A DNA stretch of 64,000 nt from positions 30,565,638-30,629,637 of the forward strand of contig OZ022353.1 in the NCBI GenBank assembly GCA_963989245.1. Direction: 5' to 3'. Below, piece by piece: positions 58,845-64,000 of this stretch. This DNA is from Nansenia antarctica (Eukaryota; Chordata; Actinopteri; Argentiniformes; Microstomatidae). Under the pieces are notes generated by a model. That model had not been told where the DNA came from. It ran no database searches and saw only the letters and a program-made list of their open reading frames with translations. Each line of letters begins with the position of its first letter. Positions within the stretch are counted from its first letter, which is position 1. The translations under genes were made by a program, and so were the position numbers.

Positions 58845-59105
58845 GCGGGGTACACACATAAGGATTTTCTGCGATTTCAGCGATTTTCGGATGGCTGAAA
58901 ACAACAGAAAACGCCCGGTTATCAGATGGCTCTTAACATTTTCCTATAACAGAATCCTGGGGTGTGAGGTGTGTTAAGAGTCAATCAATTGTCAATTGTC
59001 AATTGACTCTCCCGACAACCGGCGTTTTCTGTCGTTTTCTGTCGTTTTCAGACATCGAAAATCGGGCCAAAATCGCCCTGAAAATCCTTATGTGTGTACC
59101 CCGCA
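58845..59105. mobile_element. TTAA-flanked inverted-repeat element
   Basis: Ends GCGGGGTACACACATAAGGA and its inverse, about 26 bp near-perfect, with further internal inverse matches (GCGATTTT, AAAACGCC). TTAA lies on both sides (58841-58844 and 59106-59109), with one extra A at the right. TTAA targets are typical of piggyBac-like and Kolobok elements. There is no coding capacity. Confidence 0.65.
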
Positions 59106-59109
59106 TTAA

Positions 59110-59516
59110 TGTCAGGAGGCTGTCGCTCTCAGACAGGCCGGATATTAATGGAGGTTCAGTAATTGCTGAAAACTAGCAGGCTTGTAGCCCCTCCCCACTA
59201 ACGAGCACTAATGAGCGTTAAACGACTGGCAGGTGTTCTCGCTAGTCACATGTATGAGCCATGTGGCCCCTGGTCTAGCCAATATATAGCTGGAGAGAGA
59301 AGTCTCCTCCTACTTGCAAATTAGCACCTACGTAGGTCTCAGAAACTGGTGGTTTCACTAGAATTACTCTGAAGCCTTTGTTTTTAAAACAAGACAGCTA
59401 TCACACTATCACTAGTAAACAAGACAGTTATCCACTATCAGTAGTCCAAGCTTAACTAGATAATCTCTACTTACTCAGAATGGAGAGAGGTGAGTTCACT
59501 GCTAAGTCCACAAATG
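59110..59516. other. Inserted sequence of unknown origin
   Basis: Between the TTAA element and the right minisatellite fragment. It could be the LINE 5' UTR or another insertion. It contains a duplicated AAACAAGACAG(C/T)TATC. Confidence 0.4.
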
Positions 59517-59571
59517 TAGACCACTGGACCACCCCAGGCCGTGGTGCTAGACCATTGGACCACCCCGGGTC
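59517..59571. repeat. 31-bp minisatellite, right part
   Basis: About 1.8 further units of the array seen at 54176-54548, beginning TAGACCACTGGACC. Confidence 0.9.
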
Positions 59572-59698
59572 ATTGACTTTGTGGTTGATTGTGCAGTGCA
59601 GCCTCTATCTGATACTAGAAGTACAATGATGTAGGCCTACATGTTATATTTATAGCAAAATTTGAGTTTTTAATGCGAATGTAAACCCATGTTAAATA

Positions 59699-61036
59699 CC
59701 GTATTTTCCGCACTATAAGGCGCACCGGATTATAAGGCGCACCTTCAATGAATGGCCTATTTTAGAACTGTTTTCATATACAGGGCACACCGGATTATAA
59801 GGCGCATAGAATAGAACGTTTGACTGGGGTTGCGTTACGCCCAAGCTCCACCTACTGCGTTGCGTCACCTCTCCATCGGTGTTGTGTCAACTTCCCGTTG
59901 TCCATGCTCCACCTGAGCGTTGTCACCGTCAACGTTCTACCTGCTCCACCGTAAAAAATATATATTTTTCCACCTCAAGTATCAGCCGTTCGTCATCCAT
60001 TTTTGCAACAAGCATCAAGGACCTGCGGTGATTCACAGCTGACTCGCGTGAATAGCAATTCGCAATAGCTGCGACCACGAGATATAGAGGAGTTAGCTAC
60101 AAGCATTTTCAATCTGCTATTATCTCTATTAGTGGATTAACCGCTGTGGTGATTTAACAGCTGATAAAAATACATCAAGTAGACTACAAACAGAGCAAAA
60201 CAATAAAACAACACCAGAAAACAACCAATAGGCTATACAATTATAACCAACAACCAATATGTGACGGCTCCTGGTGAAATGTGCAACGTAAGTTTTTACA
60301 CATGCTTAAACTACAGATTGTAAGCTTTCAAATGATGTGTCATACATTCAAATCAGAGAAAGATTGAACACGACAGGTGTATTTGAATGTTGGTTCACCT
60401 CAAACACTGAATGGGAGAAAAGTGACTCTGAACGCAGCCACAGCTACGAACGCTGCTAACAAAACACATCGCTACGAAGGTCTCAACTGTATTTTAATAA
60501 CATGACAACATACTGGGAGAACATCGACATGCTAAAAACACATAACTACACATAACTAGATGAACACACAGTTCTTACTTTTGAACACGAGCTAAAACGA
60601 AAGTATGTTTACAAGTCAACCCTCCCTTACCGGTAGCCTCCGGCAAACGAGAATAATGAATCCAATACACAAATTATAAGTGTTTAGTGATCGTTAAACT
60701 GTTGTTTATTATATCGAGTGGCCATCTCGCTTTGTTCCCTCGGAAACTCTGTTTAGTCTTCTTTACTTGGGGTCTTTATACACACACAAGTGGTGTGGGA
60801 CTGTGAGTAAGCACAGTAGCCTACCGGTGTTTACTGATTACCGTAATTCTACAACGGCTTTGTAGTTTACCAGTCGTACTGAAACATTTTGACAGAGCGC
60901 CTTGAGCGCCGTGTACAACCAGTATGGATCAACCAATTAACCATTATTGATCCATATAAGGCATTATAAGGCGCACTGTCGTTTTTTTTTAAAATTAAAG
61001 GCTTTTAAGTGCGCCTTATAGTGCGGAAAATACGGG
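59699..61036. mobile_element. 1.3-kb inverted-repeat DNA element
   Basis: Starts CCGTATTTTCCGCACTATAA and ends with the inverse, at least 27 bp, with TA on each side (59697-59698 and 61037-61038). Subterminal GGCGCACCGGATTATAAGGC repeats at the left. No transposase frame. 59855-60262 matches 49370-49720 in the 47.3-50.4 kb element. A TA target would fit a Tc1/mariner-type mover. Confidence 0.75.
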
Positions 61037-61064
61037 TAATCTGAACAGACTTCTTTATTTACTA

Positions 61065-61170
61065 CTGGGGAGGCTGGTGGAGGTAGAAATCGGAGGACAG
61101 CCTCATGGTAATGCATGGAATGGAATGAGGATTGGTATCAAACACACACACACACACATTCCTCATTATA
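61065..61170. mobile_element. Palindromic hAT-type MITE, copy 19
   Basis: CTGGGGAGGCTGGTGGAGG left arm, a CA run in the centre, and only the start of the right arm (ATTCCTCATT). Confidence 0.7.
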
Positions 61171-61189
61171 TTAAATGGAACATTTCTGT

Positions 61190-61440
61190 TATTTATCCAA
61201 AGCGACTTACAACAAATACATTTCAAGAATGAATCATAGAATCATAGAACCATCAGTCATCGTAAGAAAAGTGATCTCTGCTCGGACCAGGGGTCATTGG
61301 CAGTCATAATGCTATAAGAAGGATGGTAGTTTACAGTGGAAGATAGGGAGTGACTCTGCAGTCCTGACAGTGGTGGGGAGCTCGTTCCACCAGCGGGGTG
61401 CCAGCCAGGACGGTGAAAAGCTGTGACTGGGTAGTGTTGG
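61190..61440 (-). mobile_element. L2-like LINE fragment
   Basis: TTATCCAAAGCGACTTACAA at 61192-61212 and the following AATACATTTCAAGAATGAATC parallel the 3' end of the LINE at 54590-54650. The rest is diverged. Confidence 0.55.
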
Positions 61441-61493
61441 CTTATTGCTGTGGTTGCTATCTCCCTCTCGTGACAAAAAACTAAAATGTATTG

Positions 61494-61625
61494 TTCTCTG
61501 CTGCTCAGTTGGTAGAGCATTGCGCTAACAGCACTTAGGTTGGGGGGTTCAATTCCCGCTGGGGCCATACTGAAAGATTTATGCACTCACTGCAGTGTAA
61601 GTCGCTTTGGATAAAAACTATTATT
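61494..61625 (+). mobile_element. tRNA-derived SINE, nearly complete
   Basis: A-box-like CTCAGTTGGTAGAGCATTGC, B box GGTTCAATTCC (61546-61556), GGGGCCATACTGAAAG body and the L2-type tail TAAGTCGCTTTGGATAAAA. Confidence 0.8.
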
Positions 61626-62440
61626 ACATATAGAAAAACACACAGGCCAGCGTCTGCTATTCCAATCAGACTAACTGTGTTCATTAGTGTTCTGCGTGTT
61701 CCCCCGGTGTCTGGGAGTCGTTTGACGCTGACGTGGTTCCCAGCCATACGGAGACACCACACAGTGTTGTCTGTGTTCATCTGGTTCATATCGGAGAAAC
61801 CTGCTTCTCTCTTCTCTTCTTCTCCCCACGCTTCTCTCTATTTGCCTCTCCCTCGCCTTCTCCCACCATTCCCCTGTGCGCTCGCTTACTCAAGCGCTGA
61901 CTGTGCAAAGGGAGTGTGTGTGTGTGTGTGTGTGTGTGTGAGTGAGTGAGCAGGAGAAGGAAGGAGGGAGGGAGGGAGGGAGGGAGGGGCATTGCCTTTA
62001 ATGCATCTGTTCTCCTCGGTGACTCTCACTGACTCTGAAGGTTCACCCATCACACATTCATCCTCTCTCTCTCTCTCTCTCCCTTTTTGTCCCTCTCTCT
62101 GTCGGTCTGTCTGTCTATCTCATGCTCAGACACACGTTCATCCTCCCGGTCACTCTGTCACACACATCCGTAGACAACAGGAACACGTAGAGGGGAAACC
62201 ACTGTTCACCAGTCCTCCTGTCTTCCTCCCTCTCTCCTCTCTCTCTCTCTTTCTCTCTCCGTTCTGCCTCTCGTCTTTTTCCTGCCGGAATCTTCCTGTG
62301 TGATCTGCATCCTCTCCTCTCCCCCGTCCTGTACGGTCTCCTCTCCTCTCCTCCATCCGAGCCCAGCTGGGATTGCTGCGTCAGGATACAGAGGCGGACT
62401 GACTGAGGTGGGTGTTACAGCATCATGCCTGGGTCTGGGG
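61626..62440. other. Non-coding stretch, CT-rich
   Basis: A GT repeat at 61915-61940, GGGA units at 61960-61988 and CT runs at 62063-62250. No exon is supported. Confidence 0.5.
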
Positions 62441-62444
62441 CTCC

Positions 62445-62446
<2 letters not shown>

Positions 62447-62531
<85 letters not shown>
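62447..62531. repeat. CT microsatellite
   Basis: About 42 CT units. Confidence 0.97.
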
Positions 62532-62533
<2 letters not shown>

Positions 62534-62735
62534 GCACCCTCTCTCTTTCCGGCATCCTCTCTCTCCAGAATTTCTCTCTCTCCCCCCTCCTCCCTCCCTC
62601 TCTTCTCTGTTGTCAGTGAGTGTCTGAACGACAGTGTATGTGTGTTGTGTGTACTGGTAGAACACATAGTGTATTGTGCAGCAACAGTATTTAGAATTGT
62701 ACAGCAGAGGATTGTCTGTTTGATGTCTACATTAT

Positions 62736-62737
<2 letters not shown>

Positions 62738-62806
<69 letters not shown>
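62738..62806. repeat. CT then CA microsatellites
   Basis: CT 62738-62770 then CA 62771-62806. Confidence 0.96.
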
Positions 62807-62808
<2 letters not shown>

Positions 62809-62898
62809 CTCCTCCTTATCTGTCGATACACTTGATGTTTGCTCTTGCTGCACTGAGAGGCATCTCTGCATACCATATTACTCTGGGTGTATTTCTGC

Positions 62899-63376
<478 letters not shown>

Positions 63377-63442
63377 AGGGAGGGAGGGAGGGAGGGAGGG
63401 AGGGAGGGAGCCAGGGCAGGCAGACAGGCAGACAGGCAGGCA

Positions 63443-63509
<67 letters not shown>

Positions 63510-63562
63510 AGGGAGGGAGGGAGGGAGCCAGGGCAGGCAGATAGGCAGGCAGGGAGGGAGGG
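63377..63562. repeat. GGGA / GGCA tetranucleotide repeat
   Basis: GGGA block, GGCAGACA block, long GGCA block, then GGGA again. The GGGA-CCAGGGCAGGCAGA order occurs twice. Confidence 0.96.
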
Positions 63563-63581
63563 TGGATGCTGTGTCTGTTCT

Positions 63582-64000
63582 GTGGTCCAAGGCTGGGGTG
63601 CTGGGGTAGGGTGAGTGAGGGCTGGAGGAGAGATAGGCCAGCCAGGTAGGTAGGGAGGAAGGGAGGCCAGGCGGCAGGGAGGCCAGGCGGCAGGGGGAGG
63701 CTGCCTGGGCTGTGGTCCAAGGCTGGGGAGCTGGGGTAGGGTGAGTGCTGGTCCTGGAGGAGAGATAGGCCAGCCACCCAGGTAGGTAAGGAGGGAGGGA
63801 GGCCAGTCAGGTAGGGAGGGAGGGAGGCTGCCTCTGGGCTGTGGTCCAAGGCTGGGGAGCTGGGGTAGGGTGAGTGCTGGTCCTGGAGGAGAGATAGGCC
63901 AGCCACCCAGGTAGGTAAGGAGGGAGAGGCCAGTCAGGTAGGGAGGGAGGGAGGCTGCCTCTGGGCTGTGGTCCAAGGCTGGGGAGCTGGGCTAGGGTGA
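63582..64000. repeat. 130-bp tandem repeat, at least 3 copies, runs past window end
   Basis: TGGTCCAAGGCTGGGG recurs at 63582, 63712, 63842 and 63969. The last two full units are nearly identical. The array continues beyond position 64000. Confidence 0.93.

Noticed and set aside
61494..61625. Functional tRNA gene
   Set aside because: A and B boxes are present, but the body continues into a SINE-specific region and an L2-type tail, with relatives at 29895 and 50405. It is a SINE.

Overview
The window is 64 kb of a vertebrate nuclear genome, almost certainly a ray-finned (teleost) fish. The evidence is a spliced park7 (DJ-1) gene with compact fish-like introns, L2-type LINE and tRNA-derived SINE copies, abundant hAT, Tc1-like and other short DNA transposons, and very dense CA, CT, CTGT, AGTC and GGCA microsatellites. 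A pike/salmon-lineage fish is my guess from the style of the repeats; I cannot prove it here. There is no bacterial or organellar content, no rRNA, no stand-alone tRNA gene and no CRISPR array.

Layout. 1-1.3 kb looks like the 3' end of an upstream plus-strand transcript (weak). 1.3-31.1 kb is gene-free as far as I can see. It holds microsatellites, a 28-bp minisatellite (7.86-9.0 kb), a C-rich minisatellite (13.6-14.3 kb), an LTR/primer-binding-site remnant (about 9.6 kb), copies of one palindromic hAT-type MITE family, and low-repeat blocks that could be conserved non-coding elements. 31.1-42.2 kb is the only recognisable host gene. park7 has six coding exons (31371-42149, plus strand) that join into 189 codons with every key DJ-1 residue present. 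Its introns hold a 26-bp minisatellite, a Tc1/mariner-type MITE, CA repeats, and a young antisense LTR retrotransposon (36374-40490). That element keeps gag and protease but has lost most of pol. 43.28-43.45 kb looks like a CCAAT/GC-box promoter with a first exon ending in a good splice donor, so another plus-strand gene may begin here with its body beyond the window.

47.3-50.4 kb is a large degenerate transposon with CAGTGGCG termini and 17-bp direct repeats. 53.1-61.4 kb is a nest of transposons: a 31-bp minisatellite split by an L2-type LINE, which is itself split by a hAT element, with a TTAA-flanked element in the same inserted block. It is followed by a 1.3-kb element ending in CCGTATTTTCC. 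61.6-64 kb is mostly CT, CA, GGGA and GGCA simple repeats and a 130-bp tandem repeat that runs off the end of the window.

The only cellular function I can assign is park7: an oxidative-stress sensor and deglycase-like chaperone of the DJ-1/PfpI superfamily. The rest is best read as a record of successive transposon insertions around and inside it, with possible insulator (CTCF-like) motifs upstream of park7, in its last intron and in the LTRs. Most long open frames here are translations of simple repeats and are not genes.
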